From: Cinclus cinclus
Taxonomy: Eukaryota; Chordata; Aves; Passeriformes; Cinclidae
Length of the DNA stretch: 64,000 nt
Assembly (NCBI RefSeq): GCF_963662255.1
Contig: NC_085055.1
Coordinates: forward strand, 17,594,704 to 17,658,703
Reading direction: 5' to 3'
Position numbers and translations under genes: made by a program. Positions 45,001 to 59,822 of this stretch are shown here, one piece after another. Below the pieces are notes generated by a model. That model ran no database searches. It was not told the origin of the DNA and saw only the letters and a program-made list of their open reading frames with translations. Position 1 is the stretch's first letter, and each line of letters starts with the position of its first letter.

Positions 45001-48000
45001 GGATAAAGGCAGGAGGATTTAAGAGTAAGGTCTCATTCAGGATTTCAGAGCTGAAGGTGCAGTAATGAAAGTATGATTTTATAATCCTCCTACACCTTGG
45101 CATTATTCTGAAGTAAATCTATGAAGGCATAAGTAAGTGAAGACAGTATGATCTCTTTGCTGATTAAAGTGATACAACACTGAGTTCAGATATAGGGTGG
45201 TCTGGGTTTAAGGAAACTAGGCCAGTGGTAGCTGGGAGCACATTGAACATTCATCCTCACCTGACACAGGAAAGGTCCAAGGATTAGAAGAATTAAGATT
45301 AAGGGAGACAGTTTGTGTGTGAGGAAGACTACAACCATGCTTGCTTAACAACACACAGACCATGACCTGCATCGCTGCAAAATGTTCACTTTTCAGCTAA
45401 TGGAACATATGTGTGTTCCTCAAGATACGGCATTCTGTCCCTCTTCACTCCGCTGATATTTCAAAGGCATGATCTTTTCCAAGAAATGAAAGTAGAATAT
45501 ATGCAAATGTGTAAAAATTGGAAACCAAAAATGCTTTGTATGTGCCGTGAATGTTTTTAAAGGGACATCTCCTAAATGTTTCACATAAGAGACCAAATTC
45601 CTGCTACATTTACAGGAGAACACCACAATTCAAAGAAGTCTTTTATTCTGAATGATGATCCAGTTTGAGCACAAGCAGCATTTTCTCCTTAATACCGATG
45701 CTGGACCTTTCTGGAGACAGCCCATACCAAGAAGTTCTAACCTCAATCTAAATAGCTGTTACCTTTGGCAGGAAGACAATGAACATGAATTTATCCTCAT
45801 ACACTAAAAATCACTCACAAAATACACTTGGGGCTGGTCTTTGCCAGCCAGTTAAGTTACTGGGCCAGTATGCTCCGTAGTGGGTGTGGACTGGGAGCAT
45901 TGTGCTCCTGTGCTGTCAGCCAGCAGCAATGCAGCAGAGATGTTCAAGGGAGCTCCTGCAAACACACATTCTGTGGGTTTAGTACAGTGAGGTCCCACAC
46001 ATACCAGCTTGGGAAAAACCGAGCATACTTTAGCTGGAGTTCACCCAGTTGCTCACTGTACATTTTTAAAATTGTATCTGTCCTTTGCTTAGCACAATTT
46101 GGGTTGTTTGAAAGGCATTTTGTCTCATCTAATTCTCTACTTGAGACAAAAGCCTGGAATTCTAAATCACAGTCATTAGCACAGCTCACCAAGGTCATAA
46201 TCTCACGTAACCTGTTTTGCTCCTGGAAGACAGCTCTGAGGGCTTGACTGCCATGCACTGAGTCAGATCCCTTTTCTTCCAGAATAGGATGTTAACACAG
46301 CAACAGCATTGTTTTTGCTTGAAGTAAGGTATTGCTGATCACCACGGGAGGATTTGGCAGTAATTGCTTCTTATGTAAACAAGCAGAAGTGAATGATATT
46401 TTCTGGGGACCTAGATAAAAGTCTTGTTAAATACTTGCAAAGATGTATGGATGTAAAATTTCAGCCCTGATAAATACTGAGTGATTATACACCTTAATTT
46501 CTATTTAATCTCTTAGGTTTAAAGAATAAAGCAATGGTTTTGTAGCTTGTGAATGTGTTAGAAAAGTCTGCAAACTATAGGGCTGGTTAATTATCCAGTA
46601 TTCTTAGAATATATTAGGGCACAATTTTTTCAAGGTATGAAGTCTGCAGTAGAAAAATAGACTACTCAGCTGACACTGTAATTACTGTGATACAAAGGTA
46701 GTGGTGAATAATGAATGTTGCTGCTGAAAGTATATTGTGGACTAACAAATCAATGTGTGAAATCTGGATACCTTCAGGATAGGATCAGCCAGAAAAACTG
46801 CCATTAGGTGTTATTTGCTTTGTTCTATCTGAGGCAAACAAAACATGGTACAAACCATTAACAACTAATATTTATTAAGAAATGTACTTTAAAATGCTTT
46901 CAACTCTCCTTACTACATCCTTATTTGACTTGTGTAAGGGATATCAGATTTTATAGCAATGTAAAGTTTCCTCTGACTATCTGAAAGGACAAAACTCCTG
47001 GGAAAAAGGATGTTTAACTATTCCATTTTTATTTCCATATTTAACAGCTTGCAGTGCTAATTGATGAAGCCTTTTAAATTTCTTTATTACTCCATCCATC
47101 CCCTCCTCAGTACCCAGCACTGGAGGTAACAATCAACATCACAGTCATTACACCATGAAAGGAACAGTTATTTTTTGTGAGTAAGAAATCCTGTTTGCAG
47201 TTTGATCTTAGAAATTCATTGGTACTATTCTGCAAACATTATCATGCTGTGTGGAACAGATCTACACCATCACTCTTATTTAATAGTTCGACAGTTAGAT
47301 AGATAGTTAGATATTAGTTTAAGAATAGTTTAGTTTTCTTGCCTAGAGGAATACTAAACAGCAACTCTCAATTCTAAGGAATCAAATTATCTCCCAGCCT
47401 CCTGAAAACACCACTCCTAAAAAGCTCTTCTAGCCCTCACAGTCAGTCTTGGGGAAATCCACAGTTTTCCTATTTTTCATCTGCTAGAGACAAGTACAAA
47501 AGAAAAACTAATCTTCACCTAAAAACATCCCAGCAAATAAGACATTGGTGTTTCTATAAACAAAGTATGAAATCATGACAGTCTTCAAATCCAGAAGGAG
47601 GAATCTTAGATTTGATGTTAACATTTTTTAATTTTTTCTGTAGTGCAAGTAAAGATGTGGGTTTTGTTGTATTTTTTTCAGATTGAGGCTTGCAGTGGGG
47701 CTTTCAAGACACACTTATTGCCTACAGAACCCAGTTCATGGCTTAGGAAATACATATATATGCTATGGCTATATATAGGGATTGGCTAACCTATGGCCCA
47801 AAAAAGTTATGCTTGAGGTGCCAGCTGCATGGCAGCCCAGCTGTGGCCAGCTGGAAATGCAGGCAGGAGAACTGCCACTGGTATTTCAAGAAGATATTGT
47901 GTTTCAGCAAGAGCTCAACAGAACTGGCATTGGGGAAGGGCAGGCCAAAACACAGGTAATCCTCCTGTTGAATTAAATGTTTGTGTCTTCTAAAAAGTCT

Positions 48001-49322
48001 GATTTTTCCTTTTCTGCAAGAGCCGTAGACATCAAGTACAACTTTTTCTGGAGCAGGCTGTTGCCAGCATGTAACTCACAGCATCACTCAGCTGAGCTTC
48101 TGTAACCCCTGCTCCCATCATCCCCAGTGCTTGTTGTGCTAAAAGGAACACAGCCCTTGATCTCACAGCAGTTGTGCTAGACTAGGATCAAAGTCTCACA
48201 GCTGGCAAACTAGCATGTGGGACTCCAACCATAAGGAAAAGCCTTTTCATGCTTGAAAAACAACATGACTACTTCTGCTGCCATTTAACAGAAAACATAG
48301 TTATGGTTAGATATGTGATAATGAGTAACAAGGATGCAGATTGCTTGTTTTTGAGTGCATGGAAATGTGTTCACATCATCCAAAATGCTGACAGTGCCAG
48401 GATTCATCACTTGCTTTTGGTAACACCTCCCCCTACGTGCTTTTCTTTTTCTATCATGAGCTAAAATTTTAAAATGTGCCAGTACAAGTTAGTTATGGCT
48501 GTCCTGAACTGACAAGTTATTCACAGAAAGCCAGATATATATTAAAAAAAATGAGAAGTTCATGCATGAGTATCCTGTTTGGTCAGCACTACTTATGGTA
48601 ACAGCCTCTCTACATGACAGGTTTGGTGATCACCTCTCACCAGCTGCATTCCAGGCCCCTTAGCCTGGCCAAGAGGCGGCTGACAGCTTCTGCTCAAATG
48701 AAACAAGGACGGAGTTAAAACTGAGCCAGCTTCTTCAGGCCTTGGTAGCCCTGAGCACCTCTTGCTCCTGATTTTCAGTCAGTCCTTCAGTGGGTGATGA
48801 GGAACACAGGACAGTGGGCCTTCGATGTTGGCAGTGGTAATTCTGGGACCTGCAGCCAGTGTTGGCAGAGTGACAATTCTCACTGGGATCGGTGGAGGCA
48901 CTGCTGCTCCCCAAAGCCAGTTATTTTAAGTCACATCTAAACAAAGAATTATCAGCTTAAGATCAGCCTTTCTCCCCTGCAGGTTCAATTAGATGCAATA
49001 CTTGGTAACTGAAAAGCAAAATCACATCCCTCTCACTTGAGCTAGATTGCTCTTGGCTTCAGTGGGGTGTTGGCTGCTGCTGAACTGAAGAATTCACAGC
49101 CTGGCCAGAGGTATGTGGGTAAATACCCGGGAGGCTGACACGCCCTGTGTGTCTGTTTGCTTCAGCAAATGCACAGCAGCCTCATTTCAGACACTACCCT
49201 GGATACCGGTGCCCGACATCCCTGCCTGTGGGCGGGCAGGTGACTCTGCACCATTTCTTGTACCACCTGCCTGGCACCAGCACTCTTTCTGGTGGTGATT
49301 GGTCGCCTTCTCTCTTACTCAT

Positions 49323-49360
49323 TTCCTGAGCAAAATTAAAATTCCTGAGCAAAATTAACA
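49323..49360. repeat. 19-bp tandem duplication
   Basis: TTCCTGAGCAAAATTAA occurs twice with a 19-base spacing; a small local duplication. Confidence 0.85.
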
Positions 49361-52300
49361 CCACCAGAAACTACCACTGGACTCTACACTTCACAGTCTG
49401 TCCTATGCATGCTCCTTTCCTTTCTTCCCTCCATACTCTGCATTTGCAGGGGGTATTTGCTTCTCCAGCCAGTGTGTACTCAGTGGCAGCACATCTACAC
49501 CAGTAGTCTGCATCACTACTGTAATGCAAGCAGAGACTGAAAACCCATTGCAGACAAGGTCTTAGAAACATGAAGAGGCTTGCAATAAGGAAAACAAAAC
49601 AAAAATTCTCTTAATACATCTATGTTTTTTTTTTTTTCTGTGAAACTGTTTTATGAGATTGGGGTTCTTTAATTCATTGCTAGGTCCCTATGCAATATTA
49701 CTGCCTATTAAATATTTACATACCAAAACAAAAAGACATACCGTACTTGGTAACAACCAAATCCCAACACCTTTATAGGATTCCAGACCTAGCTCAGGAA
49801 ACCTCTTCCTGGGCTGTAGGACTAAGCACCAGCCAGGGCCCCTGACAGACATTAGATATACACCTGGGCCGTGATGGCCAGCTCCAGAGTGAAGCTAGGC
49901 ACTCGTTTTCCCACTGCTGCATTAGAATCAGGATGAGTAAACCCCCTTCCCCCACAAGTCAGAGCACCTCTGTTAACATCTGTTGGATGAAGACTTCACT
50001 CTATATCCAAATACCTCTGAGTGAGCTGAGGTGGGTGCAGATCCAGGGCTGGCTCTCATGTCTTGCTGAAATCCATGACGGTGCTCCTCAGTTTCCTCAC
50101 AGCATTCCCGGCCCACAACTGAGGCTGCAGCTCCACCAAGCTTCTCCTCCAGCATGCGGGGCTCCTGAGAGACCCTGCTCAGCTGCTGCGCCCTCAGCTC
50201 TGGTCAGTCCTCTCAGTTCCTCCAGCTCCTCTGGCTATGGCTGCCTTCCCAGCCAGATTTCTGGAATGATTCAGTTCAGGGAATAAACAAAATGGTGTTT
50301 CCTCCCTGGGGGAGAGGCATGAGCAGCAGGTGAGCAGTGAGAATACCAGCAACCTGCTGTCACAACCCAAGACTGTCATTACCTCACACCACACATAATT
50401 AAAGCCACAAATCAGTCACATTGAATTCATTTGTTCCGTCCTCATTCACTTGCTTTTAGTGGAGGGGATTAATTGGAAAGCAGCTGAAATCATGGCATTG
50501 GGTCACCTAACTACACATGGGTTTCAGATGTGGAGTCAGATTCCAGGTATGTATTCTTCAAATCAGAAAACCTCTGTCAGACCCCTTTCTAGTTCTTTGT
50601 GCCTATTTCTTCTGTTGCAGAGATTTGTTTGAAATTACTGATAAATCAGACAATGTTTGAGGTATCTGAGCAGAACAGAAATCCAGGTGAATTTTGTGTA
50701 TATATATAAATTTTTTAATGTTCAGTTTAATGTCATCAGTATTGCTGTACTAAGTGCAATAGTTTTGAGAATCTTGATATGCACTTCATGTAAAAAGATG
50801 GAACAAGCCTGGGACTGATGATGAGAGTGCTGATGGAACTAATGCACACTTAAAGAAGAAAAACCTTGCCTTCAGTATTAATTTGATCTAAGCTATTGTA
50901 AAGGAATCACAGCCCTCAGATAGCTTCAAATTCCAAAAAATTAGATTTAAGTGCATGAGAGAATTAAGAGAACCCAAGATATGAAAAGCATCATTCAAAA
51001 TTTCTAAGAGCTATTAGGAGTTGAAATCAGCTACAGAAAGTTCTGTCATCTTATCACATATATACACACACATGCATGTAGAACTACTTATTTACTCATT
51101 AATTAATGAGATTTTTATATCCCATCCATTGTAGCCCCATTTCTGTAATCCCCTAATCCAAAATTAGGGTGGCTATACACACCTTTTCAAATATTAAAAA
51201 GACCCAGGAATTATGTTCTAATTCTTTGTGTTTCAAATGTTCATAAATTATTAAAATAGGAGATTTAGCTGACTGTGCTGTAGAGAAATCAAGTTCAGAG
51301 TGTTTTTTTAACAAAACTGTTTATTTAAATACGTGATAAATTCAAATACATTGCCAGTGAACACATAATAGAAAGCTATTTTTCCTGTAGAAAATTTAAT
51401 TGAAGGTTATCCCAAGTAATAATGAAAGCCCATAGCAGCACTGGCATTACATCAAACAGTGCTGGTGCATTACAAAGTCGCCTCTGTGCTGTTCATGATC
51501 AGAGAAAAGATTAAGCGATACAAAGAGACGACTGGGGCTTTTTAAATAAATTCTGGCAACAAGGTTACAACTCTGGACAGTGGCCAAGAGAGCAGTTTTC
51601 TTGTGCAATCAAGGGTATAGCTTAAAACAGAGAAGGAATCAAATCCTCCTTTGCAGCCAGGGCTGGAGAGGGGACAAGCCAGCAGGTGGCCGCAGTGGAG
51701 CCCAGGAACCACAGCCGAGGACTGCTGTACACTATACACCGATTAATTTTCATATATATTTTTAATGCAAGCGATTAAAAGCACAGCTGTCCCTCTGCAC
51801 TGCCCAATGACAGCTGGTTTTGCCTTCTCCCAGATTAGGTAAAGTCAGTCAGTGTCCAGAGCCCACTGAGGCCACTTCCCATTGATGTCAGCGCCTGGCT
51901 CAGCCCCACTCCCGCACCACCCAGCCACTGGGAGCAGCAGGGGACTCCAGTGGGACGCCCCCAGGGCAAGGGCAATCCAGAGGCCTTTGTCAGGCAGCCC
52001 AAGCTGGGGAGGCTGTGCCTGACCTCTCCACCACCACAGGGCAGAGCAGACTTCACGTTGCGTAGGTGGGTCAGGAGTGGCAGCAAGCTGAACAGGAATT
52101 GTGAACGAAGCAGAAAACATCGAACCCAACATGGACTTTGAGGAGCACCTTCAACCTCAGCACACAGCTAAAAGGACGCCCTCTCACAAATACCACTCTG
52201 CCTTAAGCAAAGAAGTTGTATTTGTATCAGAAAGGGTCACAGGGGTCCTGCAGTATAAATCTTCATTGGAAGCAATATCAGATGTTCCTGATGTAACTGT

Positions 52301-55300
52301 GTAAAAACAGCATGAGATTAGCAATTTCACAGGGAAAGAATCCATTTCATGTTCTTCTCTGTATTTTCTAGCTCTTACTATCCTGCACTGTGAAATCCCA
52401 GACAGTAAACAGCAATACAGTCAAGCAATATTAGAAGAATATCCTTCCAATACTGAACAGGATATGTCACACATGTTAGCAAAATTGGTAATAATGCCAT
52501 ACAAATATCAATCGTTATTATTCAACTGCCACCGTAAGACAAATGGTGTAATAAACAGTTTTAGACCTGGCAATTTCCCTGCAGATATCCAATCCAGTTT
52601 GGTTTTTCCCAAAGATTCAGAGTGCCAGGCTATCATCAAACAAAACCAGGTGAAGAGATTCTTGTAGAAACAAGATATGGTGTTTGGTATTCCAGTTCTA
52701 AAACATTAGTTGAGCTTCAAAGTCATTTCATGTTATTACCTTCATACTTTTGGTTTTGTTCTTTTAAGTGGGGATCATTTTCTTGTACTTTTTAATTTTA
52801 CTAATATAAATAATGTCTATCTATTTTTTCCATCTCTCACAGAAAAGAGCATATATGGAGCTCATACCAGCTTCTAAAACAAAAATTATGGTCTAAAAGA
52901 GGAATCTAGGAACCCTCTCTTTTATGAAGGCAAATTTCAATGCTCAAAAAAGAAGATACAAATTGATGACAGTATCACTTACTAGTTTTACCTCCACTGA
53001 CAGCATGCTCAGACTGAGATAAGAATCAGAGCATTTCACACCCAAGAGTGCTTTTCTTCAGAGGGGAATGAGCTTCTCAAGATGCTCCAGGCAGAGGCTC
53101 ACCCTGCAGTGAGGGTCAGGGTTTCAGCACTTGATTTTGAGAGACAAGCAAATTCAGCCACTAAAATACCTTAGTCTCTTCTGGTTTTTACAGCAGTTTT
53201 TGTACAGACTGGTTGTCAGAAGTGGGGTTCCAGGTGCCACGGGGGAAGCAGCTGTGACACAGATCTTCCTGCCAGTGAGTGCCAGCAGGATTTGAGATCT
53301 GGCTGTAAACTTTAGCACTTTGCAGCAGTAGATATCTGGGAAGCAGTAATAATGCTGTGCCACAGAATTTAACCCAGGCACAGAGGATGAGGGCCCGTTC
53401 CCAATCCCAAGGCAATCAGTTAATGAATTCTGATTTGTTTATTACAAAACGGCTGGTCCTTTGTCAACCTATTCCTTGTTTGCCAACCCACTGTCCTGAC
53501 TTCTAGACCATGTTTAGACTGCTGGGTCAGACTTGCTATTAGCTGGTTAAAAGGATTGAGGACAATTTTCCCTTTTGTATTTGCTTTTACATGCTTCATG
53601 CAAATTGTTGCACCATCAGCCCCTGTAAGCAGAATCCTCTCGAGCTGATTATTCATTGGCAGTAACTTCTCCAAGGTCACTCACTATAGGTTTTCAAGTC
53701 TGAATCCCTCTCTGATGTGCTTCACACCCACAGGGTTTGTGACACTGCTCTGAGGTCCATCATACCTAAGGGTTCTGTTTACTTCACCAGTGCACATTTC
53801 TCAATAGTTCCTTGGGCATCTGCACTGCTATGGGACTGTCTGGGTGAGGAGAAAATTTGCAGTGCTTTGCTCTGAAATGTCTGAAGACAGCACACCCAGA
53901 AAGGCAAAAAGGTCTTTAGAACACATTCCTGTGAAGTTTGCAGGAGGACCCTGAGTCTGCAGGTCAATCAAGAAACCCACATGGTCTTCGAGTCAGACTG
54001 AATCAACCCATTTTTCTCAAGGTGTAGAAATTTCAGCTGACCTGCTGGTGACTTCTCACTTTTGTCTCATGTAAAAGTAAAACAAGCTTGACACATGAGA
54101 CCCAGGATAACACACTGTATAGTGGGAAAGTGAAATCTCAAGTTTCCCTGCTTACTTTGAGACCTTTCCCCTGGCACCATATGTTTTCAAAGAAACAGAA
54201 ATTGCTACAGGCCAATGCATTTCAGCCTTCCCTGATTCAAAGCAGATCTGAATTGGCTGAGTTAGATATATTTAAGAGTGAAGAGAAAAGACAAATTGCT
54301 TTGGACTTATTTCTACAGTGCTTCTTGGGATGGATGCCTTAAAAGTCTACAGACATTTGGTCACTGACCAGAATCCAGCACTCGAGGACAGTAGAGATTA
54401 TGGACACACCTACGTTTGGTTCGGCACATTTGAACTAAGTCTCACAAGCACAGCAGTAAGAATTAGTTAAAGGTATGATTCCTGATGAGTAAAATCTATA
54501 AAACTGAAGGAATAAATTCCTAGGTACAGCTTCACTTCCCACATAGGAATAACATAACATAGGACTCGATATAGGGACATTTCTTCCATAGTTGTGTGGA
54601 TTCAGTGAGAGCTGTGGATCTCACAGTGCCCATCCTACCTTTTCAACACCTGTATGATAAAAAAATGACAACAGCTATTTCACTGTGACCCTGTGTACTT
54701 CCTCTCTCCTGCTCATTGTTTCCAGCTGAAATTTCATCTTTCTTTGCTTCTCCCCAACTTCCCCCCTTGCTGTGCCCAACCTATAGAGGCCCTATTCCAC
54801 ATATACAGGACAGTCTTCAATTCAAAGGCCAAAAGTTGCTAAAGCGCTTATGCAAGTTAATTACTGTGCCTGTTTAATTCCATGTAATGCAGATTAGTGC
54901 TGTCAGCTACTGTTGGGAGAGCAGTTGATGTAACAGGGCTGGCCCTTCCGCAGGGAAACCACTCTCCTCGAGGGTGAGGAGATGCTGACCAGTGCTGGGA
55001 ACAAAAACCTCTTGTGCTGCTCCCCAGCTGCTGTCAGGATGGAGGAGTTGGGCACAAAAGCTGGATATGAAAAGTTTAGAAAGGGTACCATCTCCCTCAT
55101 TTCAAGAGGAAATCGTCAGCTCTGACCCCATGCCCCACTTCTGCACCTCGTGATGAAAAATTTTAAGTTCCAGAGGACAGATGCACAAGACATGAGTACA
55201 ATACAAGACATGAACAATACATGGAGACATGAGCCATGGTGAACTCAAGCCACTAGACCTTACTTACATACTAAACAAGAAGTCCTAATACATGTTTCCT

Positions 55301-56249
55301 TCAAAATGAATACCAAGAGGTCATGCAAGAGCATCCAGTTGGAAAGGTCTATTGACCCTCTGGGCAGGAGAAGGTGGAAAGGTGGAGAGAGGCCTTCCTG
55401 GGAACTCCCACTTCTCTCAGCTTGAGACCAATCTAATAGGATTAATTTACAGCACTACTCAGGTGAAATGCCCTTTGGCAGCAAGGTGTGTTTACAAAGG
55501 GTCTGCTTATTCCCCAAGAGAGTGCAAATACACTGTGTTCAGATGGCTCATCCCAAAAATTAATGGTATATCAAATTTCAGGATTTCAGCTTTTCCTGTT
55601 CTAAAGACTGAAATAATATGGGTTGTCTTGATTTGTAAGACATAGCGAGGAGTACAGTATTTCATGTGATACCACTGGTAACCCAGCTACATCCATTTTC
55701 TCAACCCATGCACTATATGACAGTTAAGCAAATATTTTCCATCTCAGCAGGTTTTATGGTCAAATTACAGATTTTTCTCTTTCTGGCTCATGGCTGATAA
55801 AACTTGGGCTGAGGGAAGTCATAATGACAATATGCAATAAGATGGTCTGCCACTGTCTGAGAGTCAGGGCATGGGACACTAAACTTCCTTTAAAAGCCCT
55901 TTTTTTCCACATGACTTACAGATGCAGTAAAATTGAGTCATTATTTTCAAAGGAGTAGAATCAAATCTAAATCACGTCAATCCTTTGTTTGTATTAGAAA
56001 CCTAAGTCATTTGTATTCTGAAAATTAGATTTTCAAGAAAAAGAGATGAGAGATTAAAAGATTAAACATTTATTTCACAGATATTTGTTTTTCTTTTTGT
56101 TGAATATCAAAAAGCAGTTACATATTTCAACAGCTTCTGCAGTAACAACGGTTGCGGTACTTGTTCTGTGCCCTCCTCCCAGCCTCAGGCATTGAAATGT
56201 CAGGATACGCAGCCAGACTTGGACAGAACTTTTTCCAGTGAGGCAGCGA

Positions 56250-56870
56250 ATCAGAAGGAAAAGAGGCAGCGAATGAAGGCATCGGAGCGGCAGCAGCACC
56301 TCGCTCAGCTCAGAGCACGGACACGCGGGGCCGGGCAGCGGCGAGCACAGCCCGCGTCCGGCTGCACTGAGGCAGCGAGCGCCCGCGCCACAGCTCCGCC
56401 CGGCTGCAGGAGGACGAGGAGCAACAGCAGCAACAGCAGCAACAGCAGCAACAGCAGCAACAGCAGCAACAGCAGCAACAGCAGCAACAGCAGCAACAAC
56501 TCGTTCATCTCCCCCGCGCTCCCCTCTCATCCCGCCCGCCTCCCCTTCCTGCTCGGGGGCACACGGACGCACTCTGAAGGCGCTCACTGTAGGGCCCGAC
56601 TTCGTCCCTCCGCGTTAGCGTGAGCGAGCACGCGGCTAAATCCTGAGCCCAGGGACGCGAGCTGGAGACCATCGCAGTCTCTCCCGTCCCCCGGAGCCGA
56701 GCACCGGCCGCTCTCCGCGCCGGCCCCGAGCGGCCCCCGCCCTCCCCTCACGGCGGGACCGCGGCGCCACAGCGCCCCCTGGCGGACACCGCGCTCCCCC
56801 AGGCTCAGGGCCTCCAAAGGCAGCGCTGTGTCCCTGACCAGGAGCAGAGCGCGTTTTAGCGATAAATCGG
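56250..56870. promoter_or_regulatory. Second CpG-rich island with trinucleotide-type repeat, no assigned gene
   Basis: About 600 bases of CpG-dense sequence (for example GGACACGCGGGGCCGGGCAG, GCGCCGGCCCCGAGCGGCCC) in AT-rich intergenic DNA. Such islands usually mark promoters. No exon can be recognised on either strand; a plus-strand donor-like AAGGTGAGC occurs at about 57096. It could be the start of a long non-coding RNA or an upstream alternative promoter for ACSL3. Confidence 0.55.
56420..56500. repeat. 9-bp CAGCAACAG-type repeat, about nine copies
   Basis: About nine perfect GCAACAGCA units. Depending on frame they would read poly-Gln, Ser-Asn-Ser, Ala-Thr-Ala, or poly-Leu / Ala-Val-Ala on the other strand. 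The poly-Gln frame is open at both sides of the repeat but has an upstream TGA and no ATG, so I do not call a gene. Confidence 0.93.
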
Positions 56871-59759
56871 TCACCCGCCTTCTGCTTTAACGTGTACCTC
56901 AGCGCCTTTTCAAGCACGTTCATATCCTTATTATTGCCTGTAAGACTTAGTCCTAAACAATTTCCCTTGGAAAACACTGTAGTTCACCTCTCTGGAGGAC
57001 AGTCTCTGTTCTGTAAACAATCTGGACAATGCCAGATTTCCAGCTAACACACCTATTCCATAGGATTAAATACTGCTTGCTGTCTGCAGAAGGGTAAGGT
57101 GAGCCCACTGTTGATTCATGTTAGCCAGGAAAGGCTCACAGCCAATGTGACAGGCTCTTGGGCTGCTCCTTACATTCATCGTAGCCATTCCAAAAGCAAC
57201 GGGGCTCCATTTGTGCCAGTGGGAAATTTAACTGAAAATAAATTGGACAAACAGGTGTCAGCTGGACAACAGTTTTAGTTGTAACTGCTGTCCAAAGTGG
57301 AAAAGAATCCAGGCTAAATGTCCACCAAATTAGGCAACAACTATTTCTGGATCCCAGAATGCTTTAAAGGAGTCTCTTCCTCTTTGCACTGGACAAGGCT
57401 TTTCCTGAACTTGTGTTTTTGTGAAATTTAATGTTAAGGTATGAAAAGCAACGATAAAGGATATGGTTCCTCACCTATGGTTCTTAGCTACTTTTTTAAA
57501 TGGATGTATTTCTCAGGATATGACTACATTAAGCAAATCTATTTCCTCTTTTTTTCTTTTCTCCTCATCCTTTTCTGCAGCTCTATCCTGTCAAACTGGG
57601 AAAATACAAGGGAATTGTGGGATCTACACTGTAAGCACTGCTTGAGCAGTTCAGCTGACATGGAATTGATACCAACCTTAAGAATCCTCAGCTGAAACAC
57701 CATCTACATCCCTCATAGCACCCAACTGCCTTCAGAATCCACTACCTGGCTGAGGAGGTCGCATCACCTACCTAGCACAAACAATGGTGATCAGGATAAG
57801 TGTTGCTGCAGCACCCTGAGAAGCACGAATGTCCAGTTCCTCTCCCATCCTTGTTTTTCTCCATTCCTTGCTTTACAGGTATAACTTGCTTCTTTTTTTT
57901 TTTTTATTTCAGCAAAACCAGGATGTGATGTTGATCCATTGATGAACCATGACACACCTCCAATTTACACATGTGCACATACATAATGGGGTTACTTCAA
58001 AACGATCCAAGGCCACTTTTAACCTGTTTTTCCTCTTTATACTCTTCTGAGATGCAAAGTGGCATACTTCCATAAAAAAAAGTATTAAGTTAGTAACAAA
58101 ATACAATTAACTTTTGCCAGTCTTTGGAATTGATACTTGTCACTACAGCTGCATTAAGCTGCCATACTTTAAAAAAACAAACAAACAAATCCCATTAAAT
58201 ACATCACTGTTGTCAGGTGGGTGGTTTCCCTCTTCCCAACAGACAAATGGAACTCATTTTTTACTCCAAGCAGCTATTAAGCTCCCCAGTTCCCAGAATG
58301 AAGCAGAGCCTCTGCAGGGTTTGTTCTCGCTAGGGTACTGTTACTAAGATTTGGACTCCTTCATGCAAAAGCTGTTATTTCATTAGTTCCTCAGAAGATT
58401 GCCCACCCTCCCATGCTCCAGCATCCCTGCTGTGCCCCTTTGGCAGTGATTGAGGGCTGCTGCAGCCCAGCCCTTCCCTGCTGTGGGTCACTTCTTCCTC
58501 AGACCCTTTGGAACCACACCAGGAACCTGGCTTCAGGTTCTCCTCAGGAGACTGCAGCAAGCAATCCATCCAGATTTCTCAGTGGGATATGAGCACAGCC
58601 TGACAGCCAGGATAATGTGACTCCTCCAGTCCAGCCAGAACCCTCACCTAACTGCAGTGAATTCCAGTATCTTAGTTCCAGTCAGCACAAGCTCACTTCA
58701 GTACAAACCTTTATTATCTCACACCTCCTTGCCTCAGCTATCATTGAAACAACTGACATTCATATTTTACAGGTATTGTAAAAAGTTACATAGTGTAAAC
58801 TATGCTGTGTAGTTCACAAAGTAAAAATACTCGAGGACTGACTTTCTGTCAGTGGAATTTGGCACAGAGGTGTTCACTCACACAGGAGGGAACAGGCAGG
58901 AACTTCATCCCGAGCACGTCAGGGAGGCAGTATTGGCACGGCTCTGAAGCAGAGCTTCTCCTGCTGATGGATGGCTGCCTTCCCTGGGATTACCTGTGAC
59001 ATTAGAAGGCACAAAGAGAAATACCCCACGAAGCAGGCCCCAGGCAGTGTGGCATCCCCCCAGGAATGTGAATGCTGCCCAGTTCTTCCAGTTGCACATG
59101 GGGGAGGGTGTGTCACCATTCCTACCAGCTCCTTGCTCTTGCTTTGTCCAGCATCAACAGCCACTGGAGACTCTTGGTCCAACAAACATGGGCAGCCTCC
59201 CTGTGCCTGCAGCACTGCTGGGATTGGTGCTTGTGGTAGCCAAAATGGGTCTGTGGCTGCCAGAGCTCTGGCCTTTAGGCTCAGGATTGCAGGGCTGCTT
59301 TACAGATCCACACACTAACACAGAAGTAAATATTTTAGATGACACCATGTCTACTATATTTAGAGACAGATGTTCTATTTTAAAATAGTCCTGGGTACAC
59401 TAGACAATTAGTTAACAAAAGGTAGCTTGGAAGGACCATCATAACATGCAGTGGTAACTGAGCAACAGTGAATATTTTAGTTGTTTGGAGATTTTGTTGG
59501 TTTGTTATTTTTTGTTGGGTTGTTTTAGTTTTTTGGAGTTTTTACTACCTCCATTGCTACAAAGCAATGATGACAACATTAGCCACAGCAACACAATCCC
59601 TACTTGTCCTACCTGAACCAGTTACAGATGGTACAAAGAGCCCACAGATAACTTCCTCATGGAATGCAGAGGAAAGCCTGTTTATAGGGTACCCTTAGGA
59701 CCAAACATTGGCCCAAAATCAGTATCCACATATTCCCTAGAAATTTTGATTAATTTAGT

Positions 59760-59822
59760 AAAAAAAAAAAACAAAACAAAACAAAACAAACAAACAAAAA
59801 GAACAAACAAAAAAAGAAAAAA
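59760..59822. repeat. A-rich (AAAAC)n low-complexity tract
   Basis: An A run followed by AAAAC and AAAC repeats; possibly a retroposon tail, but no element body is recognised next to it. Confidence 0.85.

Larger units (their letters stand above)
38761..56240. other. Intergenic region upstream of ACSL3
   Basis: About 17.5 kb with AT-rich composition, short simple repeats and many short chance frames. I found no exon matching a family I know, no tRNA and no intact transposon. Some moderately GC-rich patches (about 42.9-43.05, 48.6-48.9, 50.0-50.25 and 51.65-52.1 kb) remain unexplained. Confidence 0.55.

Noticed and set aside
56168..56623. 151-codon frame with Ser-Asn repeats, and poly-Leu and Ala-Val frames on the other strand
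   Set aside because: All come from the 9-bp repeat read in different frames; the poly-Gln frame has no start codon and a stop upstream.
58919..59388. Overlapping frames of 98-130 codons
   Set aside because: Frames are open on both strands without domain or splice support; treated as chance in a GC-richer patch.
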